Source: an uncultured Caulobacterales bacterium
GTDB lineage: Bacteria > Pseudomonadota > Alphaproteobacteria > Caulobacterales > Caulobacteraceae
Length of the DNA stretch: 64,000 nt
Assembly: GCA_903900155.1 (NCBI GenBank)
Contig: CAIUMD010000055.1
Coordinates: 1 to 64,000 of the forward strand
Reading direction: 5' to 3'
The translations under genes and the position numbers were made by a program. The notes under the pieces are model-generated. The model ran no database searches. It saw only the letters and a program-made list of their open reading frames with translations, and was not told where the DNA came from. Positions 36,631-45,833 of this stretch are shown in pieces (positions within the stretch are counted from its first letter, which is position 1; every line of letters starts with the position of its first letter).

Positions 36631-37293
36631 TTACTTCTCGTCCCGCTTCCAGAACGGACGATCCTGCACCACCGTCTCGGCGATGGTCCGCTCATAGTCC
36701 TCGCGGCTGGCGATGCCGATGTTGAGGTCGTTCACCAGGCCGTCGGCCAGCGAATAGACCCAGCCGTGCACGGCCAGCTGCTGGCCGCGCGCCCAAGCGT
36801 CCTGGACGAAGACGTCGGCGGCGACATTGCGCACCTGGCGGGCGACGTTCAGTTCGGTCAGGCGATCGAGCCTGGCGCGCTTTTCCGGGATCTGCTCCAG
36901 CTGGTGCTTGTGCTCGGCGTGGACCTCGCGGATCGGGTGCAGCCAGTGGTCGACCAGCCCCCGGCGCTGGCCGTCGATGGCCGCCGCCACGCCGCCGCAG
37001 CCGTAGTGGCCGACGACCATGACGTGCTTGACCTTCAGCACGTCGACGGCGAACTGGAGCACGGACAGATAGTTGGCGTCCTGCGGCGGGGCCAGGTTGG
37101 CGACGTTGCGGTGGACGAACAGCTCGCCCGGATCCAGGCCGACGATCTCGTTGGCCGGCACGCGGCTGTCGCTGCAGCCGATCCAGAGATATTCGGGACT
37201 CTGCTGGTTTTCCAGGCGCTTGAAGAACTCCGGGTCGATCTGGGTCTTGCTTTTCGACCAGGCGGCGTTGTTGGCTTTCAGGTCCTCAAGCAT
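36631..37293 (-). CDS. can: beta-class carbonic anhydrase
   Basis: A 220-residue cytoplasmic carbonic anhydrase. Zinc ligands and partner residues are Cys40 and Asp42 (WIGCSDSRVPANEI), His96 and Cys99 (GHYGCGG). VHGWVYSLADG near 175 is the usual C-terminal motif. No signal peptide is present. Its ATG directly follows the TAG of the GST-like gene, so it is the last gene of a minus-strand operon with that gene and probably the FAH-like gene. Confidence 0.95.
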   Translation of the reverse strand: MLEDLKANNAAWSKSKTQIDPEFFKRLENQQSPEYLWIGCSDSRVPANEIVGLDPGELFVHRNVANLAPPQDANYLSVLQFAVDVLKVKHVMVVGHYGCGGVAAAIDGQRRGLVDHWLHPIREVHAEHKHQLEQIPEKRARLDRLTELNVARQVRNVAADVFVQDAWARGQQLAVHGWVYSLADGLVNDLNIGIASREDYERTIAETVVQDRPFWKRDEK

Positions 37294-37926
37294 CTAGCGC
37301 TCCGGATGATGGTCGGGGTGGGCGGCGGCGATGGCCGGGTGCTTGGCCGCGCGGGCGGCGGCGGCCTGGATCGCCGGGAAGGGCGAAAGATCGACATTGA
37401 AACGGCCGGCGTTGAACACCTGCGGCACGAGCAGGCAGTCGACCAGGCCCGGCGCGTCGCCGAAGGCGAAGCCGCCCGAGTGCTGGGCGACCATGGGCTC
37501 CAAAGCCCGGAAGCCGTCGCTGATCCAGCGCGCGGTCCAGGCGTTGCGGTCGGTCTCGCCGACGCCCAGCGCCGTCAGCTGGCGCTGGACCCGCAGGTTG
37601 TTCAGCGGGTGGATGTCGCAGGCGATGATCTCGGCCATGGCTCGTACGATGGCCCGCTCGAACGGCGAGGCGGGCAGGAGGCGCGGCTCGGGCATCACCT
37701 CGTCCAGCCATTCCAGGATGGCCAGGCTCTGGGTCAGGGGGCGGCCGTCGACCTCGAGCGTCGGCACCAGGGCCTGGGCGTTCAGGGCGCGGTACGCGTC
37801 GCCCTGATGGGCGTTGGCCACCAGGTCGACGGGGCGCAGCTCATAGGGCAGGCCCTTGAGGTTCAGGCCGATGCGCACCCGATAGGGCGCGGCGGCGCGC
37901 TTGGCGCTGTGCAGGACGAGCTTCAC
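37294..37926 (-). CDS. maiA: glutathione S-transferase family, maleylacetoacetate isomerase-like
   Basis: A 210-residue zeta-class GST-like protein. The N-terminal thioredoxin fold has YRVRIGLNLKGLPYELRPVD, NAQALVPTLEVDG and LTQSLAILEWLDE, as in maleylacetoacetate isomerase. The C-terminal helical domain has IIACDIHPLNNLRVQRQL. However, the catalytic SSC motif expected before YRVRI is replaced by AAAP (residues 11-14), so isomerase activity is uncertain. The start is GTG at 37926. Being next to an FAH-fold hydrolase supports a role in aromatic or tyrosine breakdown, though the substitution argues for caution. Confidence 0.8.
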   Translation of the reverse strand: MKLVLHSAKRAAAPYRVRIGLNLKGLPYELRPVDLVANAHQGDAYRALNAQALVPTLEVDGRPLTQSLAILEWLDEVMPEPRLLPASPFERAIVRAMAEIIACDIHPLNNLRVQRQLTALGVGETDRNAWTARWISDGFRALEPMVAQHSGGFAFGDAPGLVDCLLVPQVFNAGRFNVDLSPFPAIQAAAARAAKHPAIAAAHPDHHPER

Positions 37927-37956
37927 GGCATTCTTTCTTGTTTGTCGCGTGACGGG

Positions 37957-37983
37957 CGCCGAAACCGGCATCCACTTTCGGCT
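37957..37983 (-). repeat. family C repeat, copy 1
   Basis: A 27-base sequence whose minus strand (AGCCGAAAGTGGATGCCGGT and on to TTCGGCG) is identical to 60951-60977. The ends CCGAAA and TTTCGG can pair. It lies between the FAH-like and GST-like genes. Confidence 0.7.
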
Positions 37984-37994
37984 GTCACGCTCTC

Positions 37995-38675
37995 CTAGAC
38001 CACCGTGAATTCGAGACGGCCCACGCCCTCGACCTCGCCGACGACCTTGTCGCCGCTGACGATGGCGGCGACGCCCTCGGGGGTGCCGGTGAAGATCAGG
38101 TCGCCGGCGGCCAGGGTCCACAGCGCGCTGGCCTTGGCGATCACCTCGCCGACGTTCCAGATCATGTCGCCGACCTCGCCGCGCTGGCGCTCGGTTCCGT
38201 TGACCGACAGGGTGACGGCGGCCTCCGGCGCGGGCGCGTCCATCACCCGGATGGCGGTGATCGGGGCGCTTTCGTCGAAGGCCTTGCCGGCTTCCCACGG
38301 CTGGCCCTTGGCCTTGGCCGCGCCTTGCAGGTCGCGACGGGTCAAATCAACGCCGACCGCGTAGCCGAACACGGCCTCCAGGGCCTGCGCGACCGTCAGG
38401 TTCGCGCCGCCGCTCTTCAGCGCCACGACCAGTTCGATCTCGTGATGCAGGTCGCTGGTCGCCGGCGGATAGGCGATTTCGCCTTTCAGCGGTGCGATCG
38501 CGTCGGCGGGCTTGCTGAAGAAGAACGGCGGATCGCGCGTGTCGGCGCCCATCTCGCGGGCGTGGGCGGCGTAGTTGCGGCCGACGCACAGGATGCGGCG
38601 CACCGGGAACGCGGCGTCCGATCCCTCCACCGGGACCGTCGGAATGGCGTGCGGGGGAAAGGCATAGGTCGTCAT
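37995..38675 (-). CDS. fumarylacetoacetate hydrolase family protein
   Basis: A 226-residue FAH-fold hydrolase. RRILCVGRNYAAHAREMG and FFFSKPADAI open the domain. Metal ligands are expected in HHEIELVVAL (Glu-x-Glu) and GVDLTRRDLQ (Asp), and FTGTPEGVAAI is near the end. AGGAGG lies just before the ATG at 38675. Members include fumarylpyruvate and acylpyruvate hydrolases, so the exact substrate is open. With the downstream GST-like gene it could form an aromatic ring-cleavage module. Confidence 0.88.
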   Translation of the reverse strand: MTTYAFPPHAIPTVPVEGSDAAFPVRRILCVGRNYAAHAREMGADTRDPPFFFSKPADAIAPLKGEIAYPPATSDLHHEIELVVALKSGGANLTVAQALEAVFGYAVGVDLTRRDLQGAAKAKGQPWEAGKAFDESAPITAIRVMDAPAPEAAVTLSVNGTERQRGEVGDMIWNVGEVIAKASALWTLAAGDLIFTGTPEGVAAIVSGDKVVGEVEGVGRLEFTVV

Positions 38676-38865
38676 GGCGCCTCCTGTAGACCCAAAAACC
38701 GTACGCCAAAACCCCTGCCAGGATCGACGCCCCAAAGTGGTCGCCGTTCAGAAATCCTGCGGTTGAGGTCTTGGCCTAAATGTTCTTTCACTTGCTCCGG
38801 TCCGCGCCGTCGCGTCATGTCACGGTCGGGATATTGGGCGATCTATAGGGGGCTTTAGGACGCGC

Positions 38866-39744
38866 ATGCTCATCATCGAAAATCTGACTCACGTTTATGG
38901 CAACGGCACGCGGGCCCTGGACGAGGTCAGCCTGACCATTCCGCGCGGCATGTACGGCCTTTTGGGCCCGAACGGCGCGGGCAAGTCGACCCTGATGCGC
39001 ACCATCGCCACCCTGCAGGCCCCGACCTCGGGCCACATCCGTTTCGGCGACATCGACGTGCTGAGGACCCCCGAGGAACTGCGCAAGACCCTGGGTTATC
39101 TGCCGCAGGACTTCGGCGTCTATCCGCGCGTCTCGGCCTACGACATGCTGGACCACATGGCGGTGCTGAAGGGCGTCTCCGGGGCCAAGGAACGCAAGGC
39201 CACGGTCGAGCACCTGCTGAACCAGGTAAACCTGTGGAACGTCCGCAAGAAGGCCATCGCCGGCTTCTCGGGCGGCATGCGCCAGCGCTTCGGCATCGCC
39301 CAGGCGCTGATCGGCGATCCGCGCCTGATCATCGTCGACGAGCCCACGGCCGGCCTCGACCCCGAGGAACGCAACCGCTTCCTGAACCTGCTGGCCGAGA
39401 TCGGCGAGAACGTGGTGGTGATTCTCTCGACCCACATCGTCGAGGACGTTTCGGACCTGTGCCCGGCCATGGCCATCATCTGCGACGGCCGCATCGTGCG
39501 CGAGGGCGCGCCGGCCGAGCTGGTGGGCCAGCTGAAGGGCCGGATCTGGAAGAAGATCATCGACAAGGCCGAGCTGGAGGCCGCCAAGGCCCGCTACAAG
39601 GTCATCTCCACCCGCCTGCTGGCGGGCCGCACGGTCATCCACATCCTGTCGGACGACAATCCCGGCCAGGGCTTCACCCCTGTTGAGGGCGGGCTGGAGG
39701 ACGTCTACTTCTCCACCCTCTCGACCACGCGGCGGGCGGCTTAG
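38866..39744 (+). CDS. ABC transporter ATP-binding protein
   Basis: A 292-residue ABC ATPase. Walker A is GPNGAGKST (about 39-47), the signature is FSGGMRQR (about 134-141) and Walker B is LIIVDEPTAGLD. The C-terminal 70 residues resemble those of ABC-2-type exporters. It is followed 16 bases later by a large permease-peptidase fusion, with which it almost certainly forms a transporter. The exported substrate is unknown. Confidence 0.93.
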   Translation: MLIIENLTHVYGNGTRALDEVSLTIPRGMYGLLGPNGAGKSTLMRTIATLQAPTSGHIRFGDIDVLRTPEELRKTLGYLPQDFGVYPRVSAYDMLDHMAVLKGVSGAKERKATVEHLLNQVNLWNVRKKAIAGFSGGMRQRFGIAQALIGDPRLIIVDEPTAGLDPEERNRFLNLLAEIGENVVVILSTHIVEDVSDLCPAMAIICDGRIVREGAPAELVGQLKGRIWKKIIDKAELEAAKARYKVISTRLLAGRTVIHILSDDNPGQGFTPVEGGLEDVYFSTLSTTRRAA

Positions 39745-39760
39745 GCGGGGGAGCGGTCTG

Positions 39761-42700
39761 ATGTTTCGCAAGATCGCGGGCTTCGAGCTCCGCTACCAGT
39801 TGAAGTCGCCCGTCTTCTGGGTCGTGGCTGTCATCTTCTTCCTGCTGACCTTTGGGGCGGCGACGATCGACCAGATCCAGATCGGGGGCGGCGGCAACAT
39901 CCACCGCAACGCGCCGTTCGCGATCGCCCAGACCCACCTGATCCTGTCGATCTTCTACATGTTCGTGACCACGGCCTTCGTGGCCAATGTGGTGGTGCGC
40001 GACGACGAGACGGGCTTTGGGCCGATCCTGCGATCCACCCGGGTGAAGAAGTTCGACTATCTGTACGGCCGCTTCACGGGCGCCTTCCTGGCGGCGGCGA
40101 TCTCGTTCCTGGTCGTGCCGCTGGCCATCTGGATCGGCTCGTTCATGCCGTGGCTCGATCCCGAGCGCCTGGGTCCCAACGACCTGCACGCCTATCTGTT
40201 CGCCTATTTCGCCCTGGCCTTGCCGTCGATCCTGCTGACCTCGGCGCTGTTCTTCGCCCTGGCCACGGTGACCCGCTCGATGATGTGGACCTATGTCGGC
40301 GTCATCGCCTTCATGGTGCTGTGGATCATCGCCAACATCGCGCTGGATCGGCCCGAATACGAGAAGATCGCCGCCTATTGGGAGCCGCTAGGCACGGCCG
40401 CCTACGGCCTGGTCGCCAAGTACTGGACGGCCAGCGAGCGCAACAGCCTGGTGCCGCCGCTGTCGGGCGTGCTGCTGTTCAACCGCGTCTTCGTGATCGT
40501 GCTGTCGGCGGTCTTCCTGGTCGCCGCCCATGGCCTGTTCCGCTTCCAGTCGGCTGACCTGTCGGGCCAGCGCAAGGTCAAGAAGAGCAAGAAGGCCGAG
40601 GACGACGCCTCGCCGCCGGCCCTGGCCGGCCCGCTGCCGCAGCCGGTGTTCGACCGCAAGACCGCCTGGGCGCAACTGGTCATGCGCACGCGCCTGGACA
40701 TGGGCCAGGTGTTCAAGAGCCCGGCCTATTTCGTGCTGCTGGCCTTAGGGTTGGCCAACGCCATGGGTTCGCTGTGGTTCGCCACCGAGGCCGGCCGCTA
40801 CGGCGGCGTGCTCTATCCGGTGACCCGCGTGCTGCTGCAGCCGCTGCTGGGCTCGTTCGGCCTGATCCCGATGATCATCGCCATCTACTATTCGGGCGAG
40901 CTGGTCTGGCGCGAGCGCGAGAAGAAGACCCACGAGATCATCGACGCCACGCCCGTGCCCGACTGGGCCTTCGTGGCGCCCAAGACCCTGGCCATTTCGC
41001 TGGTGCTGGTCTCGACCCTGCTGGTCAGCGTGGTGGCCGCCATCGTCAGCCAGGTGTTCCACGGCTATTTCAAGTTCGAGCTGGAAAAGTACCTCCTCTG
41101 GTACGTCCTGCCCCAGGCTGTCGACTGGATCCTGCTGGCGGTGTTCGCCGTGTTCCTGCAGGCGATCAGCCCGCACAAGTTCATCGGCTGGGGCCTGATG
41201 GTGATCTACATGGTCACCACCATCACGTTCGTGAACCTGGGCTTCGAGCACAAGCTCTACAACTACGGCGCGGTCACCGACACGCCGTTCTCGGACATGA
41301 ACGGCCTCGGCAAGTTCTGGATCGGCGCCTGGTGGCTGCGCGCCTACTGGAGCGCCTTCGCCCTGATCCTGCTGGTGGCCGCCTATGGCCTGTGGCGGCG
41401 CGGGACCGGGACCCGCCTCTTGCCGCGCCTGCGCCGGCTGCCGCTGCGCCTGACGGGCGGGGCCGGGATCCTGGCCGGCGGCGCCCTGGTCGCCTTCGTG
41501 GCGCTGGGCGGCTTCATCTACATGAACACCAATGTCTGGAACGACTACCGGACCCGGATCGACGGCGAGAAGTGGCAGGCCGACTACGAAAAGACCCTGC
41601 TGCCGTTCGAGAACACGCCCCAGCCCAAGATCGTCGCCATGACCCTGGACGTCGACGTGCGTCCGCACGAACCCAGCGTCGAGACCAAGGGCTCGTACGT
41701 CTTCGAGAACCGCACGGGCGCGGCGCTGAAGGAGATCCACGTCCGCTTCGACCGCGACCTGCAGGTCAAGGGCCTGTCGATCGAGGGCGCCCGGCCCAAG
41801 AAGACGTTCGAGACGTTCAACTACCGCATCTTCGCCTTCGACACGCCGATGGCGCCGGGCGAGCGGCGCAAGATGAGCTTCATCACCCTGCGGGCCCAGC
41901 GCGGCTTCCCCAACAGCGGCCAGGAGCGCCGGGTCGTCGACAACGGGACCTTCGTCAACAACCTGGAGATCGCGCCGATCCTGGGCATGTCGCGCGATGG
42001 TTTGCTGCAGGACCGCGCCAAGCGCCGCAAGTACGGCCTGCCGCCCGAGCGGCGCATGGCCAAGCTGGGCGATGCGCCCTCCCGCCAGTTCAACGGCCTG
42101 CGCAAGGACGCCGACTTCGTCACCTCCGACATCACCGTCTCGACCGAGGCCGACCAGACGCCGATCGCGCCGGGCTATAAGGTCTCGGACACGGTGAAGG
42201 GCGATCGCCGCATCGCCCGCTTCGTCACCGAGGCGCCGATCATGCCGTTCGTGTCGATCCAGTCGGCCCGCTACAAGGTGGCCGAGGAGACCTACAAGGG
42301 CGTCCGGCTGGCGGTCTATTACGATCCGCAGCACACCTGGAACATCGACCGCATGAAGCAGTCGATGAAGCGCTCGCTGGACTATATGGGGACCAATTTC
42401 AGCCCCTATCAGTTCCGGCAGCTGCGCTTCCAGGAGTTCCCCGACTACGCGCAGTTCGCCCAGTCGTTCGCCAACACCATTCCGTGGTCGGAGGGGATGT
42501 TCTTCATCTCCGACTATCGTGACCCGACCAAGATCGACATGGTCACCTATGTCGGCGCCCACGAGATCGGCCACCAGTGGTGGGCCCACCAGGTGATTGG
42601 CGCCGACCAGCAGGGCGGGGCGATGCTCTCCGAAACCTTCGCCCAGTACTCGGCGCTGATGGTGATGAAGCGCACCTATGGCGAACCGCAGATCCGCCGG

Positions 42701-43348
42701 TTCCTGAAGTTCGAACTGGACAGCTATCTGCGCGCGCGGGGCGGCGACGTCCTGGACGAGCAGCCGCTCTACAAGGTCGAGGGCCAGCCCTACGTCTATT
42801 ATCGCAAGGGCTCGCTGGTCATGTACCGGCTCCAGGACCAGCTGGGCGAGGAGACGGTCAATCGCGCCCTGCGCAAGCTGATCGCCGACCACGCCTTCAA
42901 GGGCGCGCCGTACCCGATCACCACCGACTTCCTGACGATCCTCCGCGCCGAGGCGCCGGCCGACAAGCAGGCCCTGATCACCGACCTGTTCGAGAAGATC
43001 ACCCTGTACGATCTGAAGACCAAGTCGGCGGTGGTCAAGAAGCGCGCCGACGGCAAGTTCGACGTCACGGTCACGGTCGACGCGGTCAAGAAGTACGCCG
43101 ACGGCAAGGGCAAGGAGACGCCGGCCGCGTTGAACGAGACCATGGACATCGGTCTCTTCACCGCCAGGCCGGGCGACAAGGGTTTCGACGCCAAGAACGT
43201 GGTGGCCTATCAGCGCCGGCCGATCCGGTCGGGCGTCCAGACCTTCACCTTCACGACGGCCAAGGCCCCGACCTTCGCCGGCATCGACCCCTACAACACC
43301 GTCATCGACCGCAACGGCGACGACAACACGGTCAAGGTCGGCCCGTGA
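39761..43348 (+). CDS. ABC-2 permease fused to M1 family aminopeptidase
   Basis: A 1195-residue fusion. The N-terminal half has about twelve hydrophobic segments in two groups (about 15-290 and 325-590), resembling two ABC-2 permease halves. The C-terminal half is an M1-type peptidase with HEIGH (His934, Glu935, His938) and a glutamate 20 residues further (SETFAQYSAL, Glu958). Ordinary M1 enzymes have an 18-residue gap to that glutamate; here it is 19. GAHEIGHQWWAHQ is clear. The peptidase would lie on the outer face if the topology holds. GGGGGAG precedes the ATG. It is the partner of the ABC ATPase upstream. Confidence 0.9.
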   Translation: MFRKIAGFELRYQLKSPVFWVVAVIFFLLTFGAATIDQIQIGGGGNIHRNAPFAIAQTHLILSIFYMFVTTAFVANVVVRDDETGFGPILRSTRVKKFDYLYGRFTGAFLAAAISFLVVPLAIWIGSFMPWLDPERLGPNDLHAYLFAYFALALPSILLTSALFFALATVTRSMMWTYVGVIAFMVLWIIANIALDRPEYEKIAAYWEPLGTAAYGLVAKYWTASERNSLVPPLSGVLLFNRVFVIVLSAVFLVAAHGLFRFQSADLSGQRKVKKSKKAEDDASPPALAGPLPQPVFDRKTAWAQLVMRTRLDMGQVFKSPAYFVLLALGLANAMGSLWFATEAGRYGGVLYPVTRVLLQPLLGSFGLIPMIIAIYYSGELVWREREKKTHEIIDATPVPDWAFVAPKTLAISLVLVSTLLVSVVAAIVSQVFHGYFKFELEKYLLWYVLPQAVDWILLAVFAVFLQAISPHKFIGWGLMVIYMVTTITFVNLGFEHKLYNYGAVTDTPFSDMNGLGKFWIGAWWLRAYWSAFALILLVAAYGLWRRGTGTRLLPRLRRLPLRLTGGAGILAGGALVAFVALGGFIYMNTNVWNDYRTRIDGEKWQADYEKTLLPFENTPQPKIVAMTLDVDVRPHEPSVETKGSYVFENRTGAALKEIHVRFDRDLQVKGLSIEGARPKKTFETFNYRIFAFDTPMAPGERRKMSFITLRAQRGFPNSGQERRVVDNGTFVNNLEIAPILGMSRDGLLQDRAKRRKYGLPPERRMAKLGDAPSRQFNGLRKDADFVTSDITVSTEADQTPIAPGYKVSDTVKGDRRIARFVTEAPIMPFVSIQSARYKVAEETYKGVRLAVYYDPQHTWNIDRMKQSMKRSLDYMGTNFSPYQFRQLRFQEFPDYAQFAQSFANTIPWSEGMFFISDYRDPTKIDMVTYVGAHEIGHQWWAHQVIGADQQGGAMLSETFAQYSALMVMKRTYGEPQIRRFLKFELDSYLRARGGDVLDEQPLYKVEGQPYVYYRKGSLVMYRLQDQLGEETVNRALRKLIADHAFKGAPYPITTDFLTILRAEAPADKQALITDLFEKITLYDLKTKSAVVKKRADGKFDVTVTVDAVKKYADGKGKETPAALNETMDIGLFTARPGDKGFDAKNVVAYQRRPIRSGVQTFTFTTAKAPTFAGIDPYNTVIDRNGDDNTVKVGP

Positions 43349-43770
43349 GCGATGCGGATATCAAGATGGACGCAGGCGCGCTGAACGCGTTCCTGCGTCG
43401 CGCCTTTCCCGACATCGATCCCGAGCACATCGCCTCGGTGGTCGAGGTCGGGCCGGGGCGGGCGCTGCTGAAGCTGCCGCATCTGTCGCGGCATCTGCGC
43501 CCCGGCGGCGTGATATCGGGGCCGACCCTGATGGGCCTGGCCGACACGGCGGCCTATGCCGTGCTCCTGGCGCACATCGGCGAGGTGGCCATGGCGGTGA
43601 CCACCGCGCTGAACATCCATTTCCTGAGGGGGTGCCAGCCCGGCGATCTCTACGCCGAGGCGACCCTGCTCAAGCTCGGCCGCCGCATCGCGACGGCCGA
43701 TGTCCTGATGTGGACGGAAGGCCGCGAGCGAGCGGCCGCGAAAGCGACCGTCGCCTACGCCATTCCCTAG
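43345..43770 (+). CDS. PaaI/hotdog-fold thioesterase
   Basis: A 141-residue hotdog-fold protein of the PaaI type, which hydrolyses acyl- or aryl-CoA. LRPGGVISGPTLMGLADTAA carries the G-x-x-x-x-G-P and catalytic Asp region, and TTALNIHFLRGCQPGDLYAE is the strand after it. The GTG start overlaps the stop of the permease fusion by four bases (GTGA); an ATG at 43366 is the alternative. The substrate is unknown. Coupling to the transporter may only be operon organisation. Confidence 0.87.
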   Translation: MSDADIKMDAGALNAFLRRAFPDIDPEHIASVVEVGPGRALLKLPHLSRHLRPGGVISGPTLMGLADTAAYAVLLAHIGEVAMAVTTALNIHFLRGCQPGDLYAEATLLKLGRRIATADVLMWTEGRERAAAKATVAYAIP

Positions 43771-43776
43771 AAGGCC

Positions 43777-44409
43777 TCAGCGCCCTTCCTTGGCCTTGGC
43801 GACGTCCTCGCCGGTGTCGAAGCCCTTCTTCAGGCCTTCGGCCATGTTCAGGTGCTCCTGCACCTTCGGAGCCGTGGCGGCGGCGAAAGCCTTGATGGCC
43901 GGGGTGTCGCCGTCCTGGGCGTAGCGCTGCAGCAGGTTCAGGGCCGCCTGGTGGGCGTCGACCTGGCCGTCGGCGTACTTCTTGTCAAAGTCCTTGGCGT
44001 CGGCCTTGTTCAGGTCGTCCAGCTTGGACTGCATATCCGCCGACAGCATGGTCGGCAGGGTGATCGCGGCGCCCGAAGCGGCGATCGCCGACTTCAGCGC
44101 CTCGCTGGTCTTCATGTGCGCCTTCTCCATGTCCATGGCGAACTTCTTCACCGAAGCGTTGGTCGAGCGCTTGGCCGCGACCTTGGCGGCTTCGATCTCG
44201 AACATGTCGCTGTCGGCGGCCTTCATGGCGAAGACGTCGGCCTTGGTCTCGTCGGCCGGGGTCGGCACGGTGGCGGCGGGGTTGGCGTCCGGCGTGGCGG
44301 CCTGCTCTGCCGGGGTTGCAGCGCCCTTGGTTTCATCGGCCTTCTGGCCGCAAGCGGCGACGCTCAGCGCGGCGATGGCGGCGCCGACAATCAGAAAATG
44401 ACGGGTCAT
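43777..44409 (-). CDS. DUF4142 domain lipoprotein
   Basis: A 210-residue exported protein with a lipobox (LSVAAC, Cys20), so probably anchored in the envelope. A low-complexity Ala/Pro stretch (about 25-55) precedes a four-helix DUF4142 domain (about 58-200), which belongs to the ferritin-like helical family. DUF4142 members are often stress-related, but the role is unknown. The leader has a near-match to the SigT promoter (see rejected items). It converges on the thioesterase gene. Confidence 0.85.
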   Translation of the reverse strand: MTRHFLIVGAAIAALSVAACGQKADETKGAATPAEQAATPDANPAATVPTPADETKADVFAMKAADSDMFEIEAAKVAAKRSTNASVKKFAMDMEKAHMKTSEALKSAIAASGAAITLPTMLSADMQSKLDDLNKADAKDFDKKYADGQVDAHQAALNLLQRYAQDGDTPAIKAFAAATAPKVQEHLNMAEGLKKGFDTGEDVAKAKEGR

Positions 44410-44529
44410 GGCTGTCTTTCCCTGGGGTTCTTTTTGTAGAGGAATAAAAGGCGGCGCCGCGGTTCGCCGTCGTGCTCAATAAAACATCACGGGGCCGTGA
44501 ACGGTTCCGATCGACGGGGGATAATCGCC

Positions 44530-45726
44530 ATGACCCAAGGCCCGCTTGCCGGACTGCGCGTGATCGAAATGGGCTCCCTGATCGCCGGACCGTTCTGCGG
44601 CCAGGTGCTGGGCGACTTCGGCGCCGAGGTCATCAAGATCGAGGACCCCAAGGTCGGCGATCCGATGCGCCAGTGGGGGCGCTCCAAGCCCAAGGGGCTG
44701 TCGCCCTGGTGGCCGGTGATCGGCCGCAACAAGAAGTCCGTCACCGTCGACCTGCGCACGGACGAAGGCCGCGACATCGCCCGCGCCCTGATCGCCACGG
44801 CCGACGTGGTGGTCGAGAACTTCCGCCCCGGCGCCCTGGAGAAGTGGGGCATGGGCTATGAGGACCTGGCCAAGACTAATCCCGGCCTGGTCATGGCGCG
44901 GGTGTCCGGGTTCGGACAGACGGGTCCCTATTCGAAGCGCGCCGGCTACGCCCTGGTCGGCGAGGCCATGGGCGGCCTGCGCCACATCACCGGCGAGCCG
45001 GACCGCAACCCGGCTCGCGCCGGCATCTCGATCGGCGACAGCCTGTCGGGCCTGAACGCCGCCCTGGGCGTGATGATGGCCCTGCACGCTCGCCAGCGCA
45101 CCGGCAAGGGCCAGGTTGTCGACACGGCCATCTATGAGAGCGTGCTGACGGTGATGGAGAACCTGATCACCGAATACGACCTCACCGGCTATGTCCGCGA
45201 GCGCTCCGGCGCCGTGCTGCCCGGCATCGCGCCGTCCAACGTCTACCCGACCAGGAGCGGCGAGCTCGTCCTGATCGGCGCCAACCAGGACACCCTGTTC
45301 AAGCGTCTGTGCGACCTGATGGGCCGGCCCGACCTGGCCGAGGACGTCCGCTATCGCGACCATGCCGCGCGCGGCGCCCACCAGCATGAGCTCGACGCCC
45401 GCATCGCCGCCTGGACGGCCGACCAGGACATCGACGACCTGCTGATCAAGCTTCAGGACGCGGGCCTGGCGACGGGCCGGATCTACCGCGCGCCGGACAT
45501 GATCGACGACCCGCAGTTCGTGGCGCGCGAGTCGATCGTGACCGTGGCCCATCCGGTGTTTGGCCAGCTGAAGATGCAGAATGCCTTCCCGAGGCTGACG
45601 GAGACGCCCGGCGGCGTGCGGTGGCCGGGACCGACGCTGGGGGAGCATACCGAGGCGGTGCTGACCGAGGTCGTGGGGATGAGCGCCGAGGCGGTCGAGG
45701 GGCTCAGGACACGCGGCGTGATCTGA
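44530..45726 (+). CDS. CaiB/BaiF family CoA-transferase
   Basis: A 398-residue class III CoA-transferase. LAGLRVIEMGSLIAGPFCGQ opens the protein, GRNKKSVTVDLRTDEGRDIA follows, and ADVVVENFRPGALEKWGMGY carries the conserved ENFRPG motif. The catalytic Asp is expected near residue 165 (GDSLSGLNAALGVMMAL-like region). It moves CoA between carboxylic acids; the substrate cannot be told. The ATG at 44530 is chosen over an upstream extension. A family A repeat follows. Confidence 0.92.
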   Translation: MTQGPLAGLRVIEMGSLIAGPFCGQVLGDFGAEVIKIEDPKVGDPMRQWGRSKPKGLSPWWPVIGRNKKSVTVDLRTDEGRDIARALIATADVVVENFRPGALEKWGMGYEDLAKTNPGLVMARVSGFGQTGPYSKRAGYALVGEAMGGLRHITGEPDRNPARAGISIGDSLSGLNAALGVMMALHARQRTGKGQVVDTAIYESVLTVMENLITEYDLTGYVRERSGAVLPGIAPSNVYPTRSGELVLIGANQDTLFKRLCDLMGRPDLAEDVRYRDHAARGAHQHELDARIAAWTADQDIDDLLIKLQDAGLATGRIYRAPDMIDDPQFVARESIVTVAHPVFGQLKMQNAFPRLTETPGGVRWPGPTLGEHTEAVLTEVVGMSAEAVEGLRTRGVI

Positions 45727-45734
45727 GGGGCCGT

Positions 45735-45822
45735 CCTCGTCCTTCGACAGGCTCAGGATGAGGACTGCTTTTAGCTCGGCGCATCATTAGAAACCTTATC
45801 CTGAGCCTGTCGAAGGACGAGG
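45735..45822. repeat. dispersed palindromic repeat, family A copy 3
   Basis: 29-base arms at 45735-45763 (contains GTCCTTCGACAGGCTCAGGA) and 45794-45822 (contains TCCTGAGCCTGTCGAAGGAC), separated by 30 bases. It lies between the convergent CoA-transferase and acetyltransferase genes. Confidence 0.9.
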
Positions 45823-45833
45823 TTTCGGGCCCG

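Noticed and set aside
44484-44510. Minus-strand GGAAC-N17-TGTT upstream of the DUF4142 lipoprotein
   Set aside because: One base off the CGTT element and about 75 bases from the start; not counted among the SigT promoters, though stress control of this family would not be surprising.
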